This document shows positions 44,326 through 56,689 of a DNA stretch of 64,000 nucleotides, piece after piece. Source of the stretch: Peribacillus frigoritolerans (GTDB taxonomy: Bacteria; Bacillota; Bacilli; Bacillales; DSM-1321); contig JAUPFL010000002.1 in assembly GCA_030562215.1 (NCBI GenBank), forward strand, positions 806,001 to 870,000. Reading direction: 5' to 3'. The notes under the pieces are model-generated. The model was given only the letters and a program-made list of their open reading frames with translations. It did no database searches and was not told the DNA's origin. Position numbers and translations under genes: made by a program. Each line of letters begins with the position of its first letter. The stretch's first letter is position 1.

Positions 44326-45257
44326 TTATTTTTTTAAGAGTGGCCGATGCACCAAAAGAATGAGGTTGGAGAATTGCCGTGCGAATGGCAAGACGGCCAA
44401 AGAGGTCAAGATATTGAAAATGACACTGGCATGCGCGAGCTGTGTGCCTTTGTTTTCGGTGAAAAAGGCAGCAGTCCTTTCCAGGATGTCCACAAAAGGC
44501 AGGAATGCGGCAACCCCGATGACGTTCAGCCAAATATGTGCATAAGCTGTGAAGGCAGCTTGTCTGCCAGAACCGATGCTGGCCATGTATCCGGTGATGC
44601 AGGTGCCTATATTCGATCCGAGCATGATGATGATTGCCGAGGAGACAGATAACTCCCCATTCATCAAAAAGCTCATGGCAATCCCGATGGTTGCCGAACT
44701 GGAGTGGATGAGTGCCGTCAATAATATCCCGGCAAATAGGGCATAACTCATATGGCCCTCTATGTAATGGATGAGCGTTTGTATGGATGGATAGGCTGCA
44801 ATCGGTGTCGAAAGCGTTTTAAAACCGCTCATCGCCGCGAAGATGGATGATATTCCGATCAGGGACATCCCTATGCTTCTCGGTAATGCTTTTGGCATGA
44901 AGCAAAGGAAAGCGCCGCTTACGGCACCGGGAATGATCCAACGATCCAAAGAGAACGTCATGAACTCTGCTGTAAAGGTGGAGCCGATATTCGTTCCCAG
45001 AATAATCCCGATTGTTTGCGGGAATGTTAAGCTACCTGCGGAAACGAGGCCGACCGTCATGACCATGACCGCCGAACTGCTCTGCAGGATCCGGTAAAGA
45101 TGGTTCCGGCCAAGAAGCCTTTCCATGGCTTATCCGTAACCTTTGAGAGAAAAGTTTTTAATGCTGCACCGGACATATTGAACAGTCCGATTCGTAAAAC
45201 TGACATACCCGCCAAAAATATCGCAATGAATAAAATGAATAAAAATAGCTCATGCAT
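44326..45257 (-). CDS. yqeW: Na/Pi-cotransporter family protein YqeW (one frame break)
   Basis: Type II Na/phosphate symporter family membrane protein. Two inverted repeats each with the QSSS-type signature: GILQSSSAVMVMTVG and LIHSSSATIGIAMSF; about eight helices. Start ATG 45257 has AGAGGTG upstream; a GTG at 45266 is an alternative. One base lost at CC 45091-45092 (plus strand); restored reading FTGILQSSSAVM. About 311 aa. Encoded against its neighbours. Transported ion not proven. Confidence 0.88.
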
Positions 45258-45397
45258 GACTGTCACCTCTTAGTAAGCTTATGGCCCATCAACGGGAGAC
45301 ATGCTATAAATTGGATTTTCATGCAAGTTGAATCATCGTTTAGTGAAAAATTATGATAATAACATGATTATATTCAAAATAAGTTTGATTTTATTGG

Positions 45398-45426
45398 TTG
45401 ACCTGCTAAAGATGATATATTATAAT
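45398..45426 (+). promoter_or_regulatory. Sigma-A promoter of rpsU
   Basis: TTGACC (45398-45403), exactly 17 nt, perfect TATAAT (45421-45426). Confidence 0.85.
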
Positions 45427-45492
45427 TGTTTAGTACATGTATAACATGTTGACAACTTGAGTTAGTGTGTTGTTTTCGGAGGGAGGAAAGAG

Positions 45493-45666
45493 ATGTCTAA
45501 AACCGTCGTTCGTAAAAACGAATCGCTTGAAGATGCTCTTCGTCGTTTCAAACGTACTGTATCTAAAGCAGGATCGCTTCAGGAAGCTAGGAAGCGTGAA
45601 TTTTATGAAAAACCAAGCGTAAAACGTAAGAAAAAGTCTGAAGCTGCAAGAAAACGTAAATTCTAA
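45493..45666 (+). CDS. rpsU: 30S ribosomal protein S21
   Basis: 57 aa: [20 protein letters not shown], then [20 protein letters not shown], then [17 protein letters not shown]. Full match to bacterial S21, located near the anti-Shine-Dalgarno end of 16S rRNA. Very strong binding site GGAGGGAGG upstream. Strong promoter 67 nt before the start. Intact. Confidence 0.97.
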   Translation: MSKTVVRKNESLEDALRRFKRTVSKAGSLQEARKREFYEKPSVKRKKKSEAARKRKF

Positions 45667-45680
45667 GAGAGGGTGGAAAG

Positions 45681-46124
45681 ATGAGTCTTCTCGAGCGTTT
45701 AAATAATGATATGAAACAAGCGATGAAGAACAAGGAAAAGGACAAACTATCTGTTATTCGGATGCTGAAAGCTTCTATTCAAAACGAAGCCATGAAGCAG
45801 AGACAAGATTTAACAGATGATGAAGAATTGACAGTGCTCTCTCGCGAATTAAAACAACGCAAAGACTCCCTCCAGGAGTTTGAAAACGCAGGTCGTTCAG
45901 ATCTCGTGGATAAAGTCCGCACCGAACTAGTATACGTAGAGGCATATATGCCTCAGCAACTTTCAGAAGAAGACATTTCTAAAATCGTTAAACAAACGAT
46001 TTTAGAAGTCAATGCAACATCCAAAGCAGATATGGGGCGAGTTATGGGAGCTTTAATGCCTAAAGTTAAAGGTAAAGCGGATGGTTCTCTAGTAAACAAA
46101 TTAGTACAACAACATCTATCTTAA
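45681..46124 (+). CDS. yqeY: YqeY, GatB/YqeY-domain protein
   Basis: 147-aa protein homologous to the tRNA-binding tail of GatB; likely tRNA-related role, unproven. [20 protein letters not shown] and the RADMGRVMG-like segment ([20 protein letters not shown]) are typical. ATG 45681 14 nt after rpsU, with AGGGTGG upstream. Intact. Confidence 0.95.
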   Translation: MSLLERLNNDMKQAMKNKEKDKLSVIRMLKASIQNEAMKQRQDLTDDEELTVLSRELKQRKDSLQEFENAGRSDLVDKVRTELVYVEAYMPQQLSEEDISKIVKQTILEVNATSKADMGRVMGALMPKVKGKADGSLVNKLVQQHLS

Positions 46125-46148
46125 ACTCTAAACTTAAAACTCGAAACC

Positions 46149-46177
46149 TAACCGCAGGCAACTTGCCTGTGGTTTTT
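46149..46177 (+). terminator. rpsU-yqeY terminator
   Basis: AACCGCAGGCAA-C-TTGCCTGTGGTT followed by TTT. Confidence 0.88.
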
Positions 46178-46257
46178 GTGTATTTCATGAATTTTATGCG
46201 TATATTATTGAAACGAAGCCAAGAAAATAGGGGCACTTTTAATTTTATTTGCTTTTT

Positions 46258-46283
46258 TGAAACCTTTTTCATATACATACGTA
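46258..46283 (+). promoter_or_regulatory. Sigma-W promoter of yqeZ-floA-yqfB
   Basis: TGAAAC (46258-46263), exactly 16 nt, CGTA (46280-46283): the consensus of the envelope-stress factor sigma-W, which drives this operon in B. subtilis. The rest of the 291-nt gap is a 130-nt leader with nothing recognised. Confidence 0.92.
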
Positions 46284-46415
46284 ATAACTAAAGAACAGGG
46301 TAAAGGGTTGCTTCATTTGCTCCTTATTCGAATTTTAGTTCCGGGCTGAATTTATTGGTAGGTTCCTGGGTATAGGGGCGCTTACCGCGTTTAATACGGG
46401 AAAGGGGGCGTTCCG

Positions 46416-47738
46416 TTGAAAATTTGGCGTTATTTATCTGTACTCTTATTTGGATTGCTGTTCACCATGTCTTCTTTTGGGGGTTCGACGGTATCTGCAA
46501 ACGAGAAGATCGTTTACCATGTACCAATTGAAGAGACGGTGGAAAAGGGGCTCTCGGCCTTTTTGGAACGCGCACTGACCACTGCTGAAGCAGCTGATGC
46601 AGATCTTGTCGTTTTCGAGGTGAATACCCCTGGAGGTGCTGTGGATGCAGCAGGGGAAATTGCAAAGTTACTGTCCGATTCACCAATCAAGACAGTTGCC
46701 TACGTCAATAACAGGGCTTTATCTGCTGGGGCATACATTTCTCTAAGTGCAGATGAGATCTATATGGTTCCGAGTGCCACCATGGGATCTGCGGCTGTTA
46801 TTGATTCAACGGGGAACGCTGCAGGTAAGAAAGCGCAATCTTATTGGTTGGCTGCCATGAAAACTGCTGCTGAACAAAATGGGCGTGATCCCATATACGC
46901 CCAGGCGATGGCGGATGTTGACATCGATCTACCAGAATATGGAGCTGAAAAAGGGAAGTTGCTGACATTTACAGCCGAACAGGCAAAAAAGGCTGGATAT
47001 AGTGAAGGCACCGTCTCTGGGAAAGCGGAGCTGTATAGTATACTTGGAGTTGAAGATGCTGATATTCGGTCAATCGAAGAAAGCTTTCCTGAGAAACTTG
47101 CCCGCTTTTTGACCAACCCGATCGTCGTTCCCATTTTATTGACGATAGCGGGAATCGGGATTGTGATGGAATTGTTTTCACCTGGTTTTGGAATTCCGGG
47201 GTCATTGGAATCACCAGTCTTGTCTTATTCTTCTATGGTCACCTTGTCGCCGGTATCACCGGATACGAATCGTTAGCGATGTTCATCATTGGGGTCATTC
47301 TCGTACTAATTGAATTTTTATCCCAGGGGGATTATCGGGCTGCTCGGGTTTACAGCGATAGTGGGGAGTCTGTTCCTTGCGACAGGTGATCCGGTCCATA
47401 TGACGATCTCCTTGCTAATTGCGGTCACCGTATCCATTTTGGTATTCATCCTACTTGTAAAGGTGTTTGGAAAACAGATGAAATTTTTCAGGAAAATGAT
47501 ATTAACCGATGCAACAAAAACGGAACAAGGATATGTCAGCAATCCGAATCGTTTGGATTTATTAGGTGCAGAAGGGAAGGCCCTAACAGATTTGAGGCCT
47601 TCAGGTACAGCTTTGGTCAAAGAAGAAAGAGTGGATGTCGTGTCCGAAGGAAGTTTTATTTCCAAAGGTTCGACAATCATTATCGTTAAAGTTGAAGGAT
47701 CAAGGGTAGTCGTCCGGGAAATTCCGGATTCAAATTAA
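46416..47738 (+). CDS. yqeZ: NfeD-family membrane serine protease YqeZ (three frame breaks)
   Basis: NfeD1b-type protein: signal peptide (about residues 1-28), ClpP-like serine protease domain with [11 protein letters not shown] (about 70) and the nucleophile region [10 protein letters not shown], four-helix membrane part, then a C-terminal OB-fold NfeD domain. Lost bases: G in GGGG 47198-47201, T in T5 47315-47319 and G in G5 47326-47330; restored reading [16 protein letters not shown]. About 441 aa. TTG 46416 with AAAGGGGG upstream. Partner of FloA in the membrane; acts in envelope-stress defence (family knowledge). Confidence 0.92.
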
Positions 47739-47770
47739 AATCAAAAGATACAGGAAGGATGAATCATTTA

Positions 47771-48778
47771 GTGATAACTTCAGGAACGATATTTATTGTA
47801 CTGGCAGTGATTGCTGCTATCATCGTATTGGCAGTGTTTTTCACATTCGTACCAGTAATGTTATGGATTTCTGCTTTAGCGGCAGGAGTCAAAATCAGCA
47901 TATTTACATTAGTTGGGATGAGGCTTCGCCGTGTTATACCAAGCAGGGTCGTCAACCCTCTTATCAAGGCCCATAAGGCTGGAATCAATGTTTCAACGAA
48001 TCAATTGGAGAGCCATTACCTTGCAGGCGGTAATGTCGATCGAGTGGTAAATGCATTAATTGCTGCAGAACGTGCCAATATCGTACTGCCTTTCGAACGG
48101 GGTGCAGCTATTGACCTTGCTGGCCGTGATGTACTGGAAGCCGTTCAAATGAGCGTTAACCCGAAAGTTATCGAAACTCCATTCATCTCTGGTGTGGCGA
48201 TGAATGGTATTGAAGTGAAAGCGAAGGCAAGGATCACGGTCCGAGCCAATATTGAACGCCTGGTCGGTGGTGCCGGTGAAGAGACGATCATTGCCCGTGT
48301 AGGTGAAGGGATCGTATCGACGATCGGTGCTTCGAAAATGCATACGGATGTACTGGAAAACCCCGATTTGATTTCAAGAACGGTTTTATCGAAAGGGTTG
48401 GATTCAGGAACGGCATTCGAAATTCTATCCATTGATATCGCTGAAGTGGATATCGGTAAAAATATCGGGGCCATATTACAGACGGACCAAGCCGAAGCCG
48501 ATAAGAAAATAGCCCAGGCAAAGGCCGAAGAACGACGTGCAATGGCTGTTGCGCTTGAACAGGAAATGGTTGCCCGTGTTCAGGAAATGAGAGCGAAGGT
48601 TGTACAATCCGAAGCGGAAGTTCCATTGGCCATGGCCGATGCACTGAAAAGCGGAAACCTTGGAGTGATGGATTATATGAATATCCAAAATATCACGGCC
48701 GATACGGATATGCGCGATTCCATCAGTAAAATATCAGACAATCCAAAAGATAACAACAACAACCATAATAATAATTAG
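47771..48778 (+). CDS. floA: Flotillin-like protein FloA
   Basis: Scaffold of functional membrane microdomains. N-terminal membrane-inserted hairpin (about residues 5-40, [20 protein letters not shown]), SPFH-like domain with [20 protein letters not shown], and a coiled-coil region ([20 protein letters not shown]). GTG 47771 matches the family N-terminus better than ATG 47759, which sits on the AGGAAGG binding site. About 335 aa. Intact; Asn/His-rich tail. Confidence 0.94.
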   Translation: MITSGTIFIVLAVIAAIIVLAVFFTFVPVMLWISALAAGVKISIFTLVGMRLRRVIPSRVVNPLIKAHKAGINVSTNQLESHYLAGGNVDRVVNALIAAERANIVLPFERGAAIDLAGRDVLEAVQMSVNPKVIETPFISGVAMNGIEVKAKARITVRANIERLVGGAGEETIIARVGEGIVSTIGASKMHTDVLENPDLISRTVLSKGLDSGTAFEILSIDIAEVDIGKNIGAILQTDQAEADKKIAQAKAEERRAMAVALEQEMVARVQEMRAKVVQSEAEVPLAMADALKSGNLGVMDYMNIQNITADTDMRDSISKISDNPKDNNNNHNNN

Positions 48779-48800
48779 GTCAGGGAAGGAAGGTCTTTAA

Positions 48801-49295
48801 ATGGGAGATTTTATTGATTTCTTTCTCGAGAACCCATTCCTTATCATTGTCTTGATCGGTATTTTATCGTCCATGTTAGGAAAGAAAAAACAGCCTCAAG
48901 ATCCTAACACGCCTCCGAAAAAGAAATGGCAGGAGGTAATGCAGGAGCTTCAAGGTGAAATGCAGCAAGGGAATCAGCAGCAAAGACCTGCACCTGCTCC
49001 CGTAAGGAAAGTCGAACAGCAGGCAGCTCAGGCTGCAGAAGTGATCGATGAGACGAAGAACGAAGCGAACAAAAGGATTGCGGAGCTTAGACGGCTACAG
49101 CAGAAGTACGATCAAGAGCGTTTGCATCAAAAAGCGAAGACGGACCAACTTACATCAACGATTTCTGATAATAACAGTCCCGTCTATCGCAAAGGACCGT
49201 CTTTTGGCAAAAAGCAGCTGATTGATGGCATCATCATGTCAGAAGTGCTGGGACCGCCAAGAGCGAAGAGAAGTCTTCATAGGTCCAGAAGGTGA
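48801..49295 (+). CDS. yqfB: YqfB, third gene of the sigma-W operon
   Basis: 164-aa protein with one N-terminal transmembrane helix (about residues 12-27, NPFLIIVLIGILSSML), a Gln/Lys/Ala-rich middle, a coiled coil (about 75-110), and a conserved-looking end DGIIMSEVLGPPRAKRSLHR. Position after floA as in B. subtilis; function unknown. ATG 48801 with GGAAGGAAGG upstream. Intact. Confidence 0.82.
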   Translation: MGDFIDFFLENPFLIIVLIGILSSMLGKKKQPQDPNTPPKKKWQEVMQELQGEMQQGNQQQRPAPAPVRKVEQQAAQAAEVIDETKNEANKRIAELRRLQQKYDQERLHQKAKTDQLTSTISDNNSPVYRKGPSFGKKQLIDGIIMSEVLGPPRAKRSLHRSRR

Positions 49296-49298
49296 TTC

Positions 49299-49318
49299 GG
49301 AGCCCCGGGCTTTTTTTA
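49299..49318 (+). terminator. Weak terminator after yqfB
   Basis: Short GC stem GAGCCC/GGGCT with minimal loop, followed by TTTTTTT. Confidence 0.5.
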
Positions 49319-49375
49319 GACCGTCATTAAATGAGCATGAAAAAATAGACTTTCATTCACTTATAATTTTGTGCT

Positions 49376-49420
49376 AGAACCCTCTTTCATTTCATACATT
49401 GAGATGAAAGGGGTTCTTTT
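49376..49420 (+). promoter_or_regulatory. Hairpin covering the yqfC ribosome binding site
   Basis: AGAACCC+CTTTCAT (49376-49390, one bulged T) pairs with ATGAAAG+GGGTTCT (49404-49417): 14 bp with a 13-nt loop, followed by TTTTT. The 3' arm contains the AAAGGGG binding site 5-6 nt before the yqfC start codon. The loop holds CATACATT, similar to a sigma-E -10. Confidence 0.6.
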
Positions 49421-49422
49421 TT

Positions 49423-49707
49423 ATGGCACGCAATTGGGGAAAAAAAGTGAAACAGCTTATGACCAAAACAATGGACCTTCCGCAAGATGTCATGATGGAC
49501 CTGCCGCGAATTACAATGATCGGACAATTACATATTTATATTGAAAACCATCGTGGCTTATTGGCTTTCACAGACAGCGAAGTACGGTTGATGCTGAAAA
49601 ATGGGCAGTTGCTGATAAAGGGAAATGCCTTTGTCATAAAGACGATTTTGCCGGAAGAAATCATGCTCGAAGGCAAAATTGACAAGGTTTATTTTATCAA
49701 TGAATGA
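49423..49707 (+). CDS. yqfC: Sporulation protein YqfC
   Basis: 94-aa YabP/YqfC-family protein, MARNWGKKVKQLMTKTMDLP then PRITMIGQLHIYIENHRGLL; mother-cell sporulation gene in B. subtilis, exact role unknown. ATG 49423; its binding site lies in the hairpin just upstream. Followed by yqfD after 15 nt. Intact. Confidence 0.92.
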   Translation: MARNWGKKVKQLMTKTMDLPQDVMMDLPRITMIGQLHIYIENHRGLLAFTDSEVRLMLKNGQLLIKGNAFVIKTILPEEIMLEGKIDKVYFINE

Positions 49708-49722
49708 TCCCGGGAGGTCTCC

Positions 49723-50907
49723 ATGAAAAACCAATGGACAAACTATTATACAGGCTATGTAAAGGTGAAGGCTTATGGAAAAGGTGCAGAACGGTTGATT
49801 AATATGCTGACGAGAAGGGGGCTTCATATCTGGGATGTGAAGCGTGTCGGAAGTGAAGCCCTGATTTTCCATATGGATATCAGGGATATCCCCAAACTCC
49901 GTCAGGTCATGCGTAAGAGTGATTGTAAAGTAAAATTCATGCAGGGAAAGGGTTTCCCTTTCCTGATGAAGAGAGTCATGAAAAACAGCGGGTTTTTAGC
50001 GGGGATGATCGCTTTCCTGCTTTGCATATTCGTGCTTTCCAATATGGTATGGGGCATTGAGGTTCAAGATGCCAAACCGGCAACCGAGCATGCCATCCGG
50101 AAAGAATTGGACAAGATGGGCGTGAAGATCGGTAAAGTGCAATTCTTTGTTGATGATGTGGATACGATTCAGCGTAAGCTGTCGGACCGGATTGGTGCAT
50201 TGACATGGGTGGGGGTTGAGCTAAAGGGAACGACATATCATTTTCGGGTTGTGGAAAAACGGCAGCCTAAAGAGGTCGAGAAAACATCTCCACAGAATTT
50301 GGTAGCATCAAAAAAGCGATCATCACTGATATGTTCGTTGAAAAAGGACAATCTATTGTTAATGTGAATGATTATGTAGGAAAAGGACAACTTCTTGTAT
50401 CAGGGTTGATTGGAAAAGAGGATAAACAGGAAATTGTATCCGCAAAGGAGTAATAAAAGGGAAAACGTGGTATAAAGCGAAAGTGGAGGTTCCGTTAAAA
50501 ACCAAGTTTTCTGTTTTTAACGGGGATGAAACGAGCAAGCACTTTTTGAAAATGGGGGGCTTTTCCCTTCCGGTATGGGGTTTCAAGGATCCGGGATATG
50601 AAAAACAGGAAAAGGAAACGACAGTGAGGCCTTTTCACTTTCTTCAATGGGAATTGCCTATTTCTTATAAACAAGTGACCTTAAGGAGCAAGGAAGATAT
50701 TGTACGAAGTTATACGGAGAAAGAAGCCGTGGAGGAAGGCAGGAAAATGGCTAAAGCGGAATTAAAAAACATTTAGACGAAGAGGATGAAATCGTCGAGG
50801 AAAAAATTTTGCACGAAAGCATGGAGAATGGTAAAGTAAAATTATCTATACATTACCAAGTTATTGAAGATATAGCGATTGGACAGCCAATCATTCAAGG
50901 AGACTAA
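49723..50907 (+). CDS. yqfD: Sporulation protein YqfD (three frame breaks)
   Basis: Membrane protein with a soluble N-terminal part, one helix (about residues 87-107, [20 protein letters not shown]) and a long extracytoplasmic C-terminus. Lost A in A6 50310-50315 (restored [16 protein letters not shown]), lost G in GG 50447-50448 (restored [13 protein letters not shown]) and lost A in A6 50764-50769 (restored [16 protein letters not shown]). Stop at 50905-50907 after PIIQGD. About 395 aa. ATG 49723 with GGGAGG upstream. Confidence 0.91.
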
Positions 50908-50910
50908 CGA

Positions 50911-51872
50911 ATGGCAGATGATGTGAAAGTAATTAAGCTCGAAATCGAATCACCCAATGAGGCGATCGCTTTATTGGGCAATGGAGATTCAAATGTAAAA
51001 GTGCTCGAAGAGGAACTTGGCATTTCCGTCATAACCCGAGGCGAAGCGGTGAGTGTTGCCGGGGATATCGAGCGGGTAACGATGGGGAGGAAATCCTCAA
51101 GGCATTATTGACAGTGGTCAGAAAAGGAATTGCGATCAGTTCCAGAGATGTGCTTTATGCAATTGAATTGGCAAGAAAAGGCACATTGGAGTATTTCGGT
51201 GAATTATATGATGAGGAAATCGCTAAAACGGCTAAGGGGAAATCCATTAAAGTCAAAACAATCGGGCAGAGATACTATATCCAGGCAATAAAGAAACAGG
51301 ATCTTGTATTTGGAATTGGGCCTGCCGGAACCGGGAAGACCTATCTTGCTGTAGTGATGGCCATCAATGCTTTGAAAAATGGACATGTTAAACGGATCAT
51401 CCTGACACGGCCTGCCGTCGAAGCAGGGGAGAGCCTTGGCTTTCTGCCTGGTGATCTGAAGGAAAAGGTAGATCCTTATCTAAGGCCGTTGTATGACGCT
51501 CTCCATGACCTCCTAGGGATGGAACAGACGCAAAGGATGATAGAGCGCGGAACGATCGAAATAGCTCCCCTGGCTTATATGAGGGGGCGTACGCTTGAAG
51601 ATGCCTTTGTCATATTGGATGAAGCCCAGAATACGACGGAAGCCCAAATGAAGATGTTCTTGACCAGGCTTGGTTTCGGATCGAAAATGGTCATTACGGG
51701 AGATCGGACCCAGATTGACCTTCCAAAAGGTATGAAGTCAGGTCTTGTCCGGGTAGAAGAGATATTGAAGAATGTTAAAGGCCTTTCCTTTGTTTATTTT
51801 GAACAAAGTGATGTAGTAAGACATCCGCTTGTCGCCAAAATCATCACTGCTTACGAGCAGGCGAAGTCATAA
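50911..51872 (+). CDS. phoH: PhoH-family ATPase (one frame break)
   Basis: PhoH/YbeZ-type P-loop ATPase, often next to ybeY and era and linked to RNA metabolism. N-terminal part (about residues 1-110), Walker A GIGPAGTGKTYLA (about 132), Walker B FVILDEAQNTT (about 230), GDRTQIDLP. One G lost in GGGG 51084-51087; restored reading VTMGEEILKALLTVVRKGIA. About 320 aa. ATG 50911, 3 nt after yqfD. Confidence 0.93.
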
Positions 51873-51873
51873 G

Positions 51874-51905
51874 AAAAAATCCGCCATTTCAATCGGCGGA
51901 TTTTT
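51874..51905 (+). terminator. phoH terminator
   Basis: AAAATCCGCC-ATTTCAATC-GGCGGATTTT, followed by T and CG; A-tract before. The 189-nt gap to pgpH shows nothing else certain. Confidence 0.88.
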
Positions 51906-52061
51906 CGTGATGTGTCTAAATAAAAAACTTTATGGTGAAAAAGTGGATAGGAAATGACAGAACCTTTACATTTATCAATACGAAGGTGAAAATTCATATG
52001 AAAACTGTTATGATTTTACATATCTAGAATAATAAACATCATTTTTTTAGGAGGACCTTCC

Positions 52062-54224
52062 TTGAATCGTATCCAGAAATTTTTCACTCAAATAAAAGGG
52101 CTGTTGGTCCATCGCTTTTTCAAGTGCTTTTGTTCATCATTCTTGGTTTGTTTGCGTATGGTTTGATGTTCTCCAATGTTAAGCCGGAAAGGGTACAGGT
52201 AGAGCTTTTTAAGCCTGCTGAACAAACAATCCGTTCAACCAAGACTGTGGAAGATACCTATAAGACGGAACAGGAAAAAGAAGAGATTTCAAAACAGGTT
52301 GCGGATGTTTATTCTTTAAAAAAGAATATGCCAAAAATAAAGTCGATCTGATTTCATCCATTTTCGATTCAGCAATTGAGGTGAATAAAGAAACGGACAC
52401 CGATGAAGATCATAAAGAAGATGAGGATAAAAAAGAGACCGTAAAGACGGATGCTCAAAAAGTTTCCATACTAAAAGAAAAATTGACCGATGAAGTGAAT
52501 AAAAATATCGAGGAATCCGTTTTCCTAGCATTAGTGCAGGCGGATGAAGATGAGTTGAAAATAGCGAAGGATTCAACCATTACGGCAGTGAATAATGTGA
52601 TGAGCTCCCGAATCGCTGCAAGTGACGTTGAAAATGCCAAGAAAAAGGTAGTAGAGGAATTGGGTTATATGAGCATTAGCGGCGAAATGAAAAAGCCTCT
52701 ACTTCCCTTGCACGTACGGCAATCATCCAGAATGTATTTTTCGATAAGGACAAAACCGAGGAACAGCGAAGGAAAGCGGTTGAAAGCGTGGAGCCAATCA
52801 GGATCCTTCAAGGTCAGATTATCGTTGAAGAAAATCAATTAGTGGACAGGGATGTATATAGGCAGCTTGAACTGGCAGGCTTCTTGAATACGGAGTCTAC
52901 CATATACCCGTATATCGGCCTGCTGTTATTCATATTCCTGACTTTTGCCGCTTTTTATTACTATTTCTACTATTCCATTTCCAAAAAGGATAACAAGTAC
53001 AATCAGTTATTGATCTTCAGTCTTGTCTTTATCCTTTCAATGGCTACCATGAAAACGGTCAGCATTCTGGCAGACCTGAAAAACTCGAACCTGGAATACA
53101 TTTTCCCGGGTGCCATGGCGGCGATGCTCATCAAGATATTATTGAATGATAAGTTAGCGGTAGCAATGATCATATTGTTAGGTTCGTATGGTACGATTAT
53201 ATTTAATGGTGATACCCCTGGAAATCTGGATTTCTCGATGGGGCTGTATATCATTTTCGGGGGATTGACGGCAATCATCATTCTATCCAGGCCCAATTTC
53301 AAATCAAAGGTGCTGGTAGCGGGGCTGCTATTGTCTTTAATCAATATGGCATTCGTTTTTTCGCTCATCTTTATTATGGACAGCCATTATACTAGAATGG
53401 AGTACCTATATTATGCTGCTGCTGCCATGGGTTCTGGAGTGGGTTCAGCCGTTTTGACTATGGGACTGCTACCGTTTTTCGAGGCTGGTTTCGGGATTTT
53501 ATCATCGATTAAGCTTATCGAGCTCGCGAATCCCAATCATCCGCTATTGCGGAGGATCTTGATTGAGGCTCCGGGGACATATCATCATAGTGTAATGGTC
53601 GCCAATTTGGCGGAATCCGCTTGTGAAGCCATCGGCTCGAATGGATTGCTGGCAAGGGTCGGCAGTTATTACCATGATATCGGTAAAACGAAACGGCCGC
53701 ACTTCTTCATCGAAAATCAGATGAGTGAAGAGAACCCGCATGATCGGCTGCAGCCGGAAACGAGCAGGGATATCATCATTGCCCATGCAGTAGATGGCGG
53801 GGAGATGCTGCGCAGTCACAAATTCCCGAAAGAGATTGTGGATATTGCAGAGCAGCATCATGGAACCACATTATTGAAATTTTTCTACCACAAGGCAAAA
53901 AAACAGGATGAGTCCACACTCGAAGCGGCCTACCGATATCCAGGGCCGAGGGCGATAATGAAGGAAGTAGCCGTCATCGGCATAGCGGATAGTGTGGAAG
54001 CTGCAGTGAGATCGATGAAGCACCCAACTCCGGAGAAGATTGAAGAGCTGGTAAGTTTCATCATTCAGGACAGGATTTCTGATGGTCAATTTGATGAATG
54101 TGACATCACTATGAGAGAATTGAGTATCGTGAAGCATTCCTTATGTGAATCGCTGAATGGTATCTTCCACTCCAGGATTGAATATCCGGAGCCGGATAAA
54201 TTAGGACAGAAGGTGAAAGAATGA
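52062..54224 (+). CDS. pgpH: Cyclic-di-AMP phosphodiesterase PgpH (three frame breaks)
   Basis: 7TM-7TMR-HD protein (YqfF) that degrades c-di-AMP. One N-terminal helix, extracytoplasmic 7TMR-HDED domain, seven transmembrane helices, and a cytoplasmic HD domain with [16 protein letters not shown] and [14 protein letters not shown]. Lost G in GG 52106-52107 (restored [14 protein letters not shown]), A in A6 52318-52323 (restored [15 protein letters not shown]) and A in A5 52690-52694 (restored [15 protein letters not shown]). About 721 aa. TTG 52062 with AGGAGG upstream. Overlaps ybeY by 4 nt. Confidence 0.92.
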
Positions 54225-54697
54225 TTTTAGCTATCGATTTAATGGATGAAACGAATGAAGTAACGGAGGAAGCTCAGCAGCTTGTTGAAAGCATTCTGCA
54301 ATTTGCGGCAAGAAAAGAAAGCATTGAAAAAGACACCGAGCTGTCTGTCACATTTGTAGACAATGATAGGATTCAGGAAATCAATAAAGAATATCGTCAT
54401 AAAGATTCAGCTACAGATGTAATTTCCTTTGCGCTTGAAGAAATGGGCGAAGACGAAGTGGAAATTGTCGGAGCGGAAATGCCCCGCATGTTAGGGGATA
54501 TCATCATTTCCATTGAACGCACGAAAGAGCAGGCTGAAGAATATGGTCATTCATTTGAACGGGAACTTGGATTTTTAGCGCTGCATGGTTTTCTTCATTT
54601 ATTGGGATTCGACCACATGAATGAAGAAGATGAAAAAGTGATGTTCACAAAACAAAAGGAGATCTTGGAAGAATATGGACTTTCAAGAGAAGGGTAA
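54221..54697 (+). CDS. ybeY: Endoribonuclease YbeY
   Basis: Zinc-dependent RNase for 16S rRNA 3' maturation and ribosome quality control. Zinc motif H-x3-H-x5-H seen as [11 protein letters not shown] (about residues 125-135). 158 aa. ATG 54221 overlaps the pgpH stop. Intact. Confidence 0.96.
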   Translation: MILAIDLMDETNEVTEEAQQLVESILQFAARKESIEKDTELSVTFVDNDRIQEINKEYRHKDSATDVISFALEEMGEDEVEIVGAEMPRMLGDIIISIERTKEQAEEYGHSFERELGFLALHGFLHLLGFDHMNEEDEKVMFTKQKEILEEYGLSREG

Positions 54698-55052
54698 AAA
54701 AAGGTATCCTTTATTAAAAAGTTTCTCTTTTGCCTGTCAGGGAATTTTGGAGGCTGTTCGGACTGAACGCAATATCAAGATTCATTTCGCGTTAACGGCA
54801 ATCGTCGTATTCTTTGGTTGGCACTTCTCATTGAATGGGATGGAGTGGCTTTTCATTTTGGCGGCCATAGCCGGTACGATTACGTTGGAGCTCGTTAATT
54901 CTGCGATCGAAAGGGTAGTGGACCTGATAACGGATCAAATCCATCCGCTTGCCAAGCAGGCAAAAGATATTGCAGCCGGAGCTGTATTCATATATGCTAT
55001 ATTTTCTATAATAGTTGGATTGATTATCTTTTTGCCTAAGTTTGGCCTGTAG
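54675..55052 (+). CDS. dgkA: Undecaprenol kinase (DgkA family)
   Basis: Small integral membrane kinase; Gram-positive members phosphorylate undecaprenol. Three helices; signature [14 protein letters not shown] (about residues 75-88) and [13 protein letters not shown]. 125 aa. ATG 54675 overlaps the end of ybeY by 23 nt. Intact. Confidence 0.94.
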   Translation: MDFQEKGKKRYPLLKSFSFACQGILEAVRTERNIKIHFALTAIVVFFGWHFSLNGMEWLFILAAIAGTITLELVNSAIERVVDLITDQIHPLAKQAKDIAAGAVFIYAIFSIIVGLIIFLPKFGL

Positions 55053-56412
<1,360 letters not shown>

Positions 56413-56512
56413 TTAACAAAATTTACGCATCATGAAAGTTTGGAAAACGGTCAAGCTAATCATATGGTCGGATATTAATATTGCTAGTTAAAAATGAAAG
56501 GTGGGCTTTTAA

Positions 56513-56656
56513 ATGTTGGATTTTACCTGGGAATTATTCACTGAAACAGGTAATGTGGACACCTATTTGCTGTTTAAGGAGATAGAAGTCGAGAGACAGG
56601 AAGGACACTTGGGAATGAATGATGAGCTAGCAGAAATTGATTTTCCTGTTTCATAG
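56513..56656 (+). CDS. yqzL: YqzL small protein
   Basis: 47 aa: MLDFTWELFTETGNVDTYLL, then FKEIEVERQEGHLGMNDELA, then EIDFPVS. Matches the YqzL family found between era and recO. AAAGGTGGG upstream. Function unknown. Confidence 0.9.
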   Translation: MLDFTWELFTETGNVDTYLLFKEIEVERQEGHLGMNDELAEIDFPVS

Positions 56657-56689
56657 GTTAGCCTTGGCGAGCATGGGTGGTGTCTTGGT

